The notes below the pieces were generated by a model. It was not told where the DNA came from, made no database searches, and saw only the letters and a list, made by a program, of their open reading frames with translations. From NCBI RefSeq assembly GCF_964204645.1, contig NC_134028.1, forward strand, positions 992,001 to 1,056,000: 64,000 bases of DNA. The letters are read 5' to 3'. The translations under genes and the position numbers were made by a program. Each line of letters opens with the position of its first letter. Within the stretch, counting starts at the first letter, position 1. Shown here one piece after another: positions 43,214 through 53,700 of the stretch. Source of the DNA: Tubulanus polymorphus. Taxonomy: Eukaryota > Nemertea > Palaeonemertea > Tubulaniformes > Tubulanidae.

Positions 43214-44740
43214 ATGGGTATATCAGAAGAGGATGACGGAGAACGTGGTCGACTCATCGATAACAATGGTGGTAAACACAATAATGCGGGCGCAACCGAA
43301 GAAACGCTTGAAACACTGCAAGATGCCACAAAAATTACCGATGATTCTAACAAAGACGATACTTCGTGTATTTTTCACTGTCGCCGAAACCCGATAACTT
43401 TGATATCGATCGTCGCTTTAGCTTTACTGATCGACAAGATGGCTATAGCGGCTTTTTTGCCCATTTTGCCGGATTACCTACGAACGATGCCATCGAATGT
43501 CAACACTACAACCGCGGCCGGCTACGACAATCAGTCGCAACAAATCGGTATTATCATCGCATTGTTTAATGCTGTACAGATAGCTGGTCAGATATTCGCT
43601 GGGATTTTAACTCATAGATGCGGACACAAATGCTCGTTCATGTTGGGGGTCGTATTATCATTCGCTAGTTTATTAGTGTGCGCATTGGCCGATAGGTGGT
43701 GGATGTTGATTTTTACGAGTGTTCTATTGGGTGCTTCAGCGTGTCTCACTCATGTAGCTGGAAATTCGTACGTGGCGACAATTATCGAAGAAAAAGAACG
43801 TCGCGTTTTTGCATTTTCCATCATTTCATACGCGAAATTACTCGGCCATGGCTTGGGATATTCGTTAGCCTCATACTTGTATCAATGGCTCGGCCGTTCA
43901 GCTCCATTCCTGTTCATGTTGTCGCTGGTAGTAATTGACGGAGTTTTGAGAATTTTCGTGTTCGTCGACGTCGATCCGGCGGATGACATCAAAACTGGCA
44001 CCACCAGCAACAACAACAGCAATACCAGCAACAGCAACAGCAGTACCAGCAACAGCAGCAACAACAACAACAGCAACAGCAGCAGCAATGGCAACGGCAA
44101 CAGCAGTACCAGCACCACCAGCAACTGTTGCAAATCGGCTAATTATTTCGCTGGCGTTTGTAAATCAATCCTCAGTGATCGTCAAGTTATTATCATGTTC
44201 GTCTGGCAGTTTCTAATCGCCATGTGTCTCAGTACGTACAATTCGTTCGTACCATTTTGGGCGATCAACTCGATGGGAGCCAAACAATGGGAAATAGGTA
44301 CAATGATGACAATCACTTTAATCATATGCGCGTTCAGTTCTTTTATATTTGCAGTAATCGTATCCAAATTCCTCACACACCGTTGGGTTTTTATGCTCAT
44401 CAATCTCATCCTAACCGGAATATCATTTATAACGTTCACATTTTGCCGCAATATCTGGCAGTCTTTAGCGCCGGATTTACTGTTACGCGTTGCTCATAGT
44501 ATATTCGGAACTGTATATGTATCATGGTTAACGGATCTGTGTCATTCGAGGTTTGACGATAATTACGAAACGATTATATCGCTGAATCTAATCATAGTTA
44601 ACGCCGGAGCGGTGACAGGGTCACTAACGCCAGGGACTCTAATCATTCCGTATGTTGGTTTTGTAGTTTTATTCCGGGCGATCGGTGCAGTACTCATCTC
44701 CTATTCGTTCATGTCACTGTGTTTGAGAAATGCTGCCTAA
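43214..44740 (+). CDS. SLC18/VMAT-like vesicular transporter A1 (intronless)
   Basis: A 508-aa major facilitator protein in a single exon. After an acidic cytosolic N-terminus of about 60 residues comes TM1 (LLIDKMAIAAFLPILPDYL), which resembles VMAT TM1 including the conserved aspartate (D74). A short lumenal loop with NTT and NQS sequons follows, then motif A (GILTHRCGHK) and about 12 membrane segments in two halves. The halves are joined by a Ser/Asn/Thr-rich loop (about 261-305) encoded by AGC/AAC repeats. The GRSAPFLFMLSLVVIDGVLRIFV segment (228-250) and the WLTDLCH segment match VMAT/VAChT regions. Substrate is unknown; an amine is inferred from the family. It keeps proline at residue 83 where the other three paralogues have leucine. 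AATAAA lies near 44882. Confidence 0.8.
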   Translation: MGISEEDDGERGRLIDNNGGKHNNAGATEETLETLQDATKITDDSNKDDTSCIFHCRRNPITLISIVALALLIDKMAIAAFLPILPDYLRTMPSNVNTTTAAGYDNQSQQIGIIIALFNAVQIAGQIFAGILTHRCGHKCSFMLGVVLSFASLLVCALADRWWMLIFTSVLLGASACLTHVAGNSYVATIIEEKERRVFAFSIISYAKLLGHGLGYSLASYLYQWLGRSAPFLFMLSLVVIDGVLRIFVFVDVDPADDIKTGTTSNNNSNTSNSNSSTSNSSNNNNSNSSSNGNGNSSTSTTSNCCKSANYFAGVCKSILSDRQVIIMFVWQFLIAMCLSTYNSFVPFWAINSMGAKQWEIGTMMTITLIICAFSSFIFAVIVSKFLTHRWVFMLINLILTGISFITFTFCRNIWQSLAPDLLLRVAHSIFGTVYVSWLTDLCHSRFDDNYETIISLNLIIVNAGAVTGSLTPGTLIIPYVGFVVLFRAIGAVLISYSFMSLCLRNAA

Positions 44741-46880
44741 TTTTCATTCTCGATAACTTTTGGAAAATCAGGTTTAATGACAAAATGGTGAATGCTATGG
44801 TGTTATGTATGGTTTATGGTGCATGGATAGTAAGTATTTCTCTCAAGCTCAGACGTTTATATATTGCTGTATTTTCAGAAATAAAATAAATCTTGCCTCA
44901 GATCAAAATTTTGTTGCCTGTGAATTTGACCTGATGATATCTTCGTGAGCAAGCTTATGCATCTCGACAACTCGACGTTGACATTTTCCGAAACCTGGAC
45001 ACATTGACGACGCGCGACCTCTCTGAATGAAGAGGAATAAACTTTAATTTGCTATGAATTCTTCCTGTGGCATGTGAGTTGTCACTCTACGCTGCCGCTT
45101 TACCGTACGCTGAAACATTCGCTGAGCAAAAGAGTTCCACTAAAAGTGGCTTGAAACCTGATTTTAAAAAGCAGATGTACCTGAAATAAAGCCTTTTGTA
45201 TTGAAAAAATTATTCATTTTACAACAAACTAGTGTTGGTGAATGAGTGAATTGACTAGGAAATGTTTCAGTATTCCTCACATGCCGTAGTAGACTGACTA
45301 GGCTGGACTAGATCTAAACCGTTCGGTGCTGCCCCTATGAATAACGATAGCGGAATTTCTGTGAACTAAAATAGTAGCGCATATTTACGACGGAATATAA
45401 TTTTCCGTTTAGTAAACAATAGGGATCACTGAGGCGCCTATTTCTAATAAACTACGATACTATGAATTCGTCCTAAATTTTTAATGCTTTTCCCACCTTA
45501 TTTGGGGTACGGTAACTATAATGTATTTTATTAGCAAAAATTATCTTGGTCAAATCAATTACACTTACATTACATAATTACATCAATATTACATGATCAC
45601 ATGTATTTGTACACAGGCAAAGAGAATGAATTATTCACTTACATCTTAACAAACATAAAAAACATTTGGTAAATATCCACCTTTTTCCTTCCAAAATCCC
45701 TCGTTCTCCCAATACAAATTTACTTAGAACTAATTTACTAATTCTATTATAGTCAAATTGCCAGTTGTGTTCTCGATAACCAACCTACATATCATACCTG
45801 TCCACTACGGCCGGCTGTCGAAAGACTCTGGCGAGCGAGTATTATTTTAGTTCACGTTTCCCCCGCTATCGTTATACATAGGGGCAGCACTAGACGGCAA
45901 GATCACTATTTCTACTGCGGCGGGCTTCTGTTGTTTTAATATCCCGGAACCATTGAACGCTGTTGCTTTACTGAATGAAATAATTCTCTCAATTGATAAA
46001 CACTCTGAACGCTCTGATTACTTTGTTTAGAAAATATTCAGTTCGTAGGTATAGAGGAGGGAATTTCTAAGGTACCTAAAAAATTCGGACGGCCCATGGA
46101 ACCGGCCTCGCGTGACATCTCCTTGTTTGTTAAATGGGATTATACCGGTTTTGAGTGATGATAAATCTACTGCAGTTAAAATGTCTACAACTTGTCTCAT
46201 TTTCATATCATTCTTCATTGGCGCGCAGAAAATTGTTTCTATACAAGTCTGGTATAATTTCAATGATTTAATGCATAATTCTGCTGATTATCAATGTGTG
46301 TGTCTATAAGCGATGTTGTTTGGTCCGGGGTCGCGTCAGTATATATGCTGCCTATTGGAATAAACACTCGAGTGTCGTGAATGTTATGGAATTATTTTTT
46401 CAGACATTTCTGTCACTACACTGAGACTAATGCATCAACGTATTCCGCTTCGAGAAACTCTAATTAGATTATATATTAGCAGCGCTTTAAAGTTCGTTTG
46501 ATCAATTACGCACAATCAAAGCCCGATTAAACTATCATTAAACAATCCGAGCTTTCTAATCTACGAGCATCACATTACCATAACTATATCAGACAAGCAG
46601 GTGTTCTGTGAAATCAAATACCAATATGTGTGCAGTGTACATGGTATATCTGAGTGGATATGTTTAAAGCCATCTTGATACTGTAATTGGAATTGAATAA
46701 ACTGTTATATCTGCGCTCATTATATTTACTTTATATGGGTCAATAAACTAAACTGTAAACTGTAAACTCATCTGCGTGGAGTCTGTACAACAGTTCGTTC
46801 GATCCGGATCTACTCTAAAGGAGGAATTTACGTGAAGTTTAAGCCTCCTTTATACTCGCGGCCGCTACTGAATTTCAGTT
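44741..46880. other. Transporter A1 tail, fold-back element and B1 upstream region
   Basis: No gene is seen. The region holds the A-type 3' tail (to about 45460), a fold-back element (45310-45925) and, from about 46025, a diverged copy of astacin 3' sequence and the shared transporter upstream block (near 46790-46855). Small open frames near 46027-46309 have no domain. Confidence 0.5.
45310..45925. mobile_element. Fold-back element with ~70-bp inverted arms
   Basis: The left arm (about 45310-45385) contains GTGCTGCCCCTATGAATAAC and CGATAGCGG. The right arm (about 45830-45920) carries the inverse, with GATAACG-type and TAGGGGCAGCAC sequence. The loop is about 450 bp. A full duplicate lies at about 57565-58180. 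B1 has only the left arm (near 48985-49065), and a diverged right arm follows B2 near 60811-60925. No coding capacity. Confidence 0.55.
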
Positions 46881-48422
46881 ATGGTTATAACAGAACCGGA
46901 ACTCCGGAATGACGGAGAACGTGGTCGACTCATCGATAGCAATGGTCGTAAACACAATAATGCGGGCGCTACTGAAGAAACGCTTGGAACACTGCGAGAT
47001 GTAACAAAAATTACCGATGATTCTAACAAAGACGATACTTCGTGTATTTTTCGCTGTCGCCGAAACCCGATAACTTTGATATCGATCGTCGCTTTAGCCT
47101 TACTGATCGACAAGATGGCTATAGCGGCTTTTTTGCTCATTTTGCCGGATTACCTACGAACGATGCCATCGAATGTCAACACTACAACCGCGGCCGGCTA
47201 CGACAATCAGTCGCAACAAATCGGTATTATCATCGCATTGTTTAATGCTGTACAGATAGCTGGTCAGATATTCGCAGGGATTTTAACTCATAGATGCGGA
47301 CACAAATGCTCGTTCATGTTGGGGGTCGTATTATCATTCGCTAGTTTATTAGTGTGCGCATTGGCCGATAGGTGGTGGATGTTGATTTTTACGAGTGTTC
47401 TATTGGGTGCTTCAGCGTGTCTCACTCATGTAGCTGGAAATTCGTACGTGGCGACAATTATCGAAGAAAAAGAACGTCGCGTTTTTGCATTTTCCATCAT
47501 TTCATACGCGAAATTACTCGGATACGGTTTTGGCTATTCATTGGCCTCGTACTTTTATCAATGGCTCGGCCGTTCAGCTCCATTCCTGTTCATGTTGTCG
47601 CTGGTAGTAATTGACGGAGTTTTGAGAATTTTCGTGTTCGTCGATGTCGATCCGGCGGATGACATCAAAACTGGCACCACCAGCAACAACAACAGCAATA
47701 CCAGCAACAGCAACAGCAGTACCAGCAGCAGCAGCAGCAGCAGCAGCAGTACCAGCAGCAGCAGCAGCAGCAATGGCAACGTCAACAGCACCACCACCAC
47801 CAGCAACTGTTGCAAATCGGCTAATTATTTCGCTGGCGTTTGTAAATCAATCCTCAGTGATCGTCAAGTTATTATCATGTTCGTCTGGCAGTTTCTAATC
47901 GCCATGTGTCTCAGTACGTATAATTCGTTCGTACCATTTTGGGCGATCAACTCGATGGGAGCCAAACAATGGGAAATAGGTACAATGATGACAATCACTT
48001 TAATCATATGCGCGTTCAGTTCTTTTATATTTGCAGTAATCGTATCCAAATTCCTCACACACCGTTGGGTTTTTATGCTCATCAATCTCATCCTAACCGG
48101 AATATCATTTATAACGTTCACATTTTGCCGCAATATCTGGCAGTCTTTAGCGCCGGATTTACTGTTACGCGTTGCTCATAGTATATTCGGAACTGTATAT
48201 GTATCATGGTTAACGGATCTGTGTCATTCGAGGTTTGACGATAATTACGAAACGATTATATCACTGAATCTAATCGTAGTTAATGTCGGAGCGGTGACAG
48301 GGTCACTAACGCCAGGGACTCTAATCATTCCGTATGTTGGTTTTGTAGTTTTATTCCGGGCGATCGGTGCAGTACTCATCTCCTATTCGTTCATGTCACT
48401 GTGTTTGAGAAATGCTGCCTAA
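46881..48422 (+). CDS. SLC18/VMAT-like vesicular transporter B1 (intronless)
   Basis: A 513-aa single-exon paralogue about 3.7 kb downstream of A1. It has the B-type N-terminus (MVITEPELRND) and B-type residues in the fifth/sixth membrane segments (GYGFGYSLASYF, where A copies read GHGLGYSLASYL). The central loop is longer and serine-rich: its first half matches A1 and its second half (NGNVNSTTTT) matches A2. Just after the stop codon the 3' tail becomes A-type and is closest to A2. The gene therefore looks like a B/A chimera. Expected role and topology are as for A1. Confidence 0.8.
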   Translation: MVITEPELRNDGERGRLIDSNGRKHNNAGATEETLGTLRDVTKITDDSNKDDTSCIFRCRRNPITLISIVALALLIDKMAIAAFLLILPDYLRTMPSNVNTTTAAGYDNQSQQIGIIIALFNAVQIAGQIFAGILTHRCGHKCSFMLGVVLSFASLLVCALADRWWMLIFTSVLLGASACLTHVAGNSYVATIIEEKERRVFAFSIISYAKLLGYGFGYSLASYFYQWLGRSAPFLFMLSLVVIDGVLRIFVFVDVDPADDIKTGTTSNNNSNTSNSNSSTSSSSSSSSSTSSSSSSNGNVNSTTTTSNCCKSANYFAGVCKSILSDRQVIIMFVWQFLIAMCLSTYNSFVPFWAINSMGAKQWEIGTMMTITLIICAFSSFIFAVIVSKFLTHRWVFMLINLILTGISFITFTFCRNIWQSLAPDLLLRVAHSIFGTVYVSWLTDLCHSRFDDNYETIISLNLIVVNVGAVTGSLTPGTLIIPYVGFVVLFRAIGAVLISYSFMSLCLRNAA

Positions 48423-49142
48423 TTTTTCTTCTCGTTAACTTTTGGAAAATCAGGTTTAATGACAAAATGGTGAATGCTATGGTGTTATGTATGGTTTATG
48501 GTGCATGGATAGTAAGTATTTCTCTCAAGCTCAGACGTTTATATATTGCTGTATTTTCAGAAATAAAATAAATCTTGCCTCAGATCAAAATTTTGTTGCC
48601 TGTGAATTTGACCTGATGATATCTTCGTAAGCAAGCTTATGCATCTCGACAACTCGACGTTGACATTTTCCGAAACCTGGACACATTGACGACGCGCGAC
48701 CTCTCTGAATGAAGAGGAATAAACTTTAATTTGCTATGAATTCTTCCTGTGGCATGTGAGTTGTCACTCTACGCTGCCGCTTTACCGTACGCTGAAACAT
48801 TCGCTGAGCAAAAGAGTTCCACTAAAAGTGGCTTAAAACCTGATTTTAAAAAGCAGATGTACCTGAAATAAAGCCTTTTGTATTGAAAAAATTATTCATT
48901 TTACAACAAACTAGTGTTGGTGAATGAGTGAATTGACTAGGAAATGTTTCAGTATTCCTCACATGCCATAGTAGACTGACTAGGCTGGACTAGATCTAAA
49001 CCGTTCGGTGCTGCCCCTATGAATAACGATAGCGGAATTTCTATGAACTAAAATAGTAGCGCATATTTACGACGGAATATAATTTTTCCGTTTAGTAAAC
49101 AATAGGGATCACTGAGGCGCCTATTTCTAATAAACTACGATA
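48423..49142. other. A-type 3' tail behind transporter B1
   Basis: This nearly repeats the tail of A2 (from 56995) and A1 (from 44741), including AATAAA motifs and the left arm of the fold-back element. It is cut off at about 49142, where MOXD1 exon sequence begins. Confidence 0.75.
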
Positions 49143-49847
49143 CTACGATACTTCGAGCTCTCTGCTTCCTCTGGTGTCATAACCGTGGTATGTTGTATAC
49201 CTCAAAGATGGAATCTTAGAATTGGAATATGCCCAAATTATATGCACCATGCCCTGAAATATATCGATATCAATATATCAACACCAGACGGATGAAGATT
49301 AATCAGATATAATCAGAAAGAAATATTAGGAAATAAAATTGTACAGGTTTGATGGTCATATCATGGGCGTCGTCTCCTGTGTCCAGATATCGCTCGAATG
49401 TAAAATTCATGCGTCCATTTGTGGAAGATGCGTTCAGTAATTTCCAATCGGATATACGATCTTCAGTAGGTTGAGATCTTCCAGTTAAATGAGCGTCCTT
49501 GAATATAAATACAATATCTTCTATTAGTATTTATGCACAATTCGTTAGTATTTCGAGCTTTGTTTTAGTATGAGAAGGTTTAAGTTACTTACAACTAATC
49601 TTGCTTTAGTTGTATTTGTATCCATCCAACCGACTACGACATCGCTACCGGGCATGTTCCCGTCCGGAGAAATGCCGAACCCGAACCAGCCGTTAGTCGG
49701 TACAGAAACTCGAAATATTATCAAATTGTTCTTCACTGTCCAATACATGTGAACTGTATCTCGTTTGTCGAGATATTCGCTCCTCCATGCCTCGGTCACC
49801 GCGAAGGAAACTGCCAGCAGCAACGAAAATAGGTAAAATGTTCTCAT
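49143..49847 (-). pseudogene. MOXD1: 5' fragment of a MOXD1-like gene (exons 1-3 only)
   Basis: Exon 1 (49847-49593) with signal peptide and half of DOMON 1, exon 2 (49497-49345) and most of exon 3 (49253 to about 49152) are present and open. The copy is then cut by the duplication junction within exon 3. Everything beyond DOMON 1, including all copper ligands, is missing. It could at most yield a secreted single-DOMON peptide if a stop and poly(A) site were found in the joined sequence. It differs from copy 3 at several sites and shares some of those states with copy 2. Confidence 0.85.
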
Positions 49848-50760
49848 ATCGCCAGCGATTTGATGGATCGATATGGATCGATACTTTTGATTTAGATGAA
49901 GAAAGTTACTCTTTTCGATGCTACGTTTTTGACGTCCAGTTTTCGTGTGCGAAAAGATCATAATATGGAACGGTTTTTACAAGGCAGTCACGTGAGTCGT
50001 AGTTCAGATGACGTAATAAGTTATATTGTTCGTGAATCTAATTTTGAGTCTGATCGAAATATCGAACTTGTTTTCGTTCGTAAAACAATTCAGTGCTGGT
50101 TTTCAATTACAAATTCTGAGAATTCTTCCACTTTATTTATCAACGCAGTTCGTAACTAGTTTGATATCTTAAAGTCGAATATTCTAATATTGTTTATTGG
50201 CCGTTTTATTACATGGACCAAGAAAAAACCATAAAGATTAGCCGCTCCTAAAGAAACTTTTTCGCAATTTCAATGACACTTTCCTGTGCGCATACATCAT
50301 ACACGTCACATTGGCCGTAGGAGCGTGTGGCTAACTGGAATTAAAACCCAAAGTTTATGGCCAATATGACGTATGTGAGCTACATCAAAAATACATAAAG
50401 CGGTCCTCTCTGCCTGAGGCCAGTTTCACGAACACGTGACTGGGTGTGAGTTTTAATGACTGTCAAGTCTTCCTGTGAACGCAACCCTAAATACCTAATA
50501 GCCGAAATACAATTATCTTTCAAATGTCGTCATTTGCGTGGATTGAAGGCCGTGGGAAATGACACGTGGGGATTTAAAACGTTAAACCATCGAATTATAT
50601 TATAATTATAAATCGTATTCGACTGTGTATCTATGTTTCAGGCTGATTTATACTCAGATGTGATAAGATGTTTTATCTCTATCGACCATTTGGCCCTATT
50701 TAACGCGCAATGAACATCATAGAATTCACAAATTGGGACTAAATTCAGCCTAAATCCTAA
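49848..50760. promoter_or_regulatory. Upstream region of astacin 2 and of the MOXD1 fragment
   Basis: Counterpart of 37612-38512. It shares with copy 2 a GGGGATTT insertion (near 50569) that copy 3 lacks, then becomes the same as the copy-3 region. No gene is seen. Confidence 0.45.
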
Positions 50761-53700
50761 ATGCTGTTCGTATTGATATCAGTCGTGCTTTCGAGCATTG
50801 TGGGAACGTCTTCACAGGTAAATAGATCACACAGTAACACTATCTTTTAACCTTTCACTTCGCAAAGCAATGAACCAGGTTCGTTAATTAATAACCGGTT
50901 CTATAATTTTGTCATAGTCGAACATGGCACAACAAACGATCTATTGAAAATTGTCATTCGATCCACTGAATGGTTACAGATATATGATATACAATCCAAA
51001 TGTTAAGTCGCAAAAAGAGAGTCCTAAAAAGATTTTTCGAAGGTTGATATCTTTTATCCCGCAACGAAAGAAATACTTACATCGCTCGGGGCTTTTAGCT
51101 TCAGTCAATAAAGTATTGAATGATAGAATTAATATACAAAAATCAGTCGTGAATTGAGAATTTCTTTTAAAATCAGCAATGATATACAGAGGTGGTAAAA
51201 AGATATGTTTAAAAGGGCAAATTGTGTCTAGCTTAAATCCCAGGAGGACCTATACCTGTTCATCCCTTCATACAGCGCCAGTGTAAAAAAAAGGTTCATG
51301 GGAAATAAATTCTGAAAATGAAACCGCTTTGTTAAGTATACGGTAGGAGGGGTAACTGTCTCTTAATCCCTTTTTTGTATATCAATGTTTCTTTCTGAAA
51401 ATTACTCATGAAAAACAAATTCGCGGTCGGAATTCAACGAGAATGACACTTGTAGCCATCTATTGGAATTTCGTGGAACTAATAGTTTAACGGTACAATT
51501 TGACGAGTCCGTAAACCGGGATGATTTCACTCAATCGCCATCTAGTAGAATAATTAAATAACTGGTAATCTTCTGAAATAATTACCCAGATGTATGGAGT
51601 TCTAAACATTGAAAATCAACCAACTGGAGACTTAACTCTCAATCATAACTGCGAAAATGGATCCAAAATTCTTCATTCAAGTCAAAACTAAATTGATTTT
51701 CATTTGTGTCTTTTTTCAGTTTTCACCTGAATTCATTGAATATAAACGTAAGTAGCTTTAAATTGTTGTAAGCGTGTGGCACTAGGTGTCGCTGTAGCCC
51801 ACTTTCAGGCTTAAGGTCCTAGTGACCCAATTAACTGATTTCTTTATTTTGGTTGCAGAGACTCATCCTGAAGAGTTTTCCGAAAAATTCGAAGGTGACA
51901 TCGAGATTGCACCGGATCAAAAAGTACGTAACATGTATACATCACGGGCCAGTTGCACAGTCAACACCATTCTAAGACCGTATTAGTTCTATAGATAATC
52001 CAAATTAAAACCACCCTTAAGATTAAAGACAATTTTTTGACTGAGTCATGAATATGCAACTGCTGCCCAGTTGCTCAAAATTTCGTTAAAGTTAAGCAGT
52101 TGACACGGTGATGATTAGGGCGCATTATAACCGTGGTATTTGTGGGAGCAAGTTCTGTCAAACGTGTTCTAACTACGATCCATCAGATTCCCTGAAATTA
52201 TGTTTTTCTTTGTAACGGAAGAATGCTGGGAAACACATCAAAAAATGGACGAAAGGAATTGTATATTATGACGTCAGTCAGTTAAGTAAGTTTCGTTATG
52301 TGACGTCACAAACGTCCTTCAAAAATAAAAATGCGTCTTTCTTAAACATTCACAAAACTGATCGTCGAAAATACTTGATTATCACTTTTTAAGTATAATA
52401 GACTCTGTGTGCTAGTGATAGCAATTCATCCTGACGAAGGGTAAGTTTTTTGGTGTGAATATTACCTGTGATATTTTGTTACAGGTTCGAGGGGTAAAAG
52501 TGCAGTGAGAAATGCGCTTCGGGATCTTCAAGTTGCTGTTCAGTCGTGTGTTCGATTCGAAGAGAGGACACATCAGAAAAACTACATCAGAGTTTACAGT
52601 GGTTCGGGGTAAATGGTTTATCTTGGTTACACAGTTATTAGTGGCAGTATTTTCATCACTGCTTCTAATTTACACTTATTGTGCACTTCCCAGATATTTA
52701 CAAAGCTCCGAAGAATGGACCTTAATGTTAACAGCGCTGACAATTTTTCTATTTATAAAAAAACCGTAATGTTGACTAGATATGAAATCTGCTTGTTGAT
52801 ATTTCGGTCAGCTTTTTCTTTCCATCTTCACGGATCGATTCAAAATTACAATTAGTTGTTCAAACGAAGATGTTAATATGATAACTAACCGCCATTTTGA
52901 ATAAACTTCTGAAGACGGAAAAAAAAATTTCTAGATAGACTTCGCAACTAATTTGGTCGTCAATTCGTATATTTGCATTTGTTCGAAGAATATCAGTGCA
53001 TTTAATTTCAAAACGACGAACTTTTTCAACAAATTCAATTAGATTTTGTCTATGAAATTAATCAAATATGTTTTTAATTATTTCATGTTGTAGATGTTCG
53101 TCGTTTGTAGGAATGATAGGTCGTGGTGCACAAGATCTGTCACTGAATGAACATGGGTGTCTCGGTATGGGAACGATTCAACATGAATTTCTACACGCTC
53201 TGGGATTTAAGCACGAACAATGTCGAAGTGACCGAGACGAGTATATAGATATTCACTGGCAGAATATCGACTCTAGTAAGAGATAGAAAAACATATATAT
53301 ATATATATATATTTGTTGGTTATCACAAGCCGGTTCCATTGTCATAGGCTTAGACTTCAGATCAGTCTAATACCATCTTAGTTCTATAACCAATCTAACA
53401 ACTTAAAATCAGGCTTAAGATTTAGCACCTCATATGCTATACCTGCTGCAGTGCTAGTAAATGTTTCTAGTTAAAATAAATGATTTCTAAAACGTTTTTC
53501 TTTTTTCTAGAAATGCAATACAATTTTAGAAAGGCTCAAACTGACAACCTCGGTTTAGGTTATGCTTACGAATCAATAATGCATTATGGCAAATATGCTT
53601 TTAGGTACAGCAAATTCTCAATTCCATCAGGTTCGAATCCCAGAAATTGAGGATGATTTTTCCTGTTTTCTATTATCTCTTTTTTTAATCCTAGCTCAAA

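Larger units (their letters stand above)
36916..49142. repeat. 12.2-kb tandem duplication, unit 1
   Basis: The left limit lies within exon 3 of MOXD1-like copy 3 (TTCGAGCTC at 36916); the right limit lies in a transporter 3' tail at about 49142. The unit holds exons 1-3 of copy 3, one astacin gene and transporters A1 and B1. The second unit follows at once. The coordinate offset is 12236-12255 along its length. Confidence 0.85.

Noticed and set aside
43882-44133. Poly-leucine frames opposite the transporter loops (also near 47558, 56130 and 59855)
   Set aside because: They are the antisense of AGC/AAC repeats coding for the Ser/Asn loop of the transporters.
49143-49847. Intact fourth monooxygenase gene
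   Set aside because: Only exons 1-3 are present; the duplication junction removes the second DOMON and the whole copper core.
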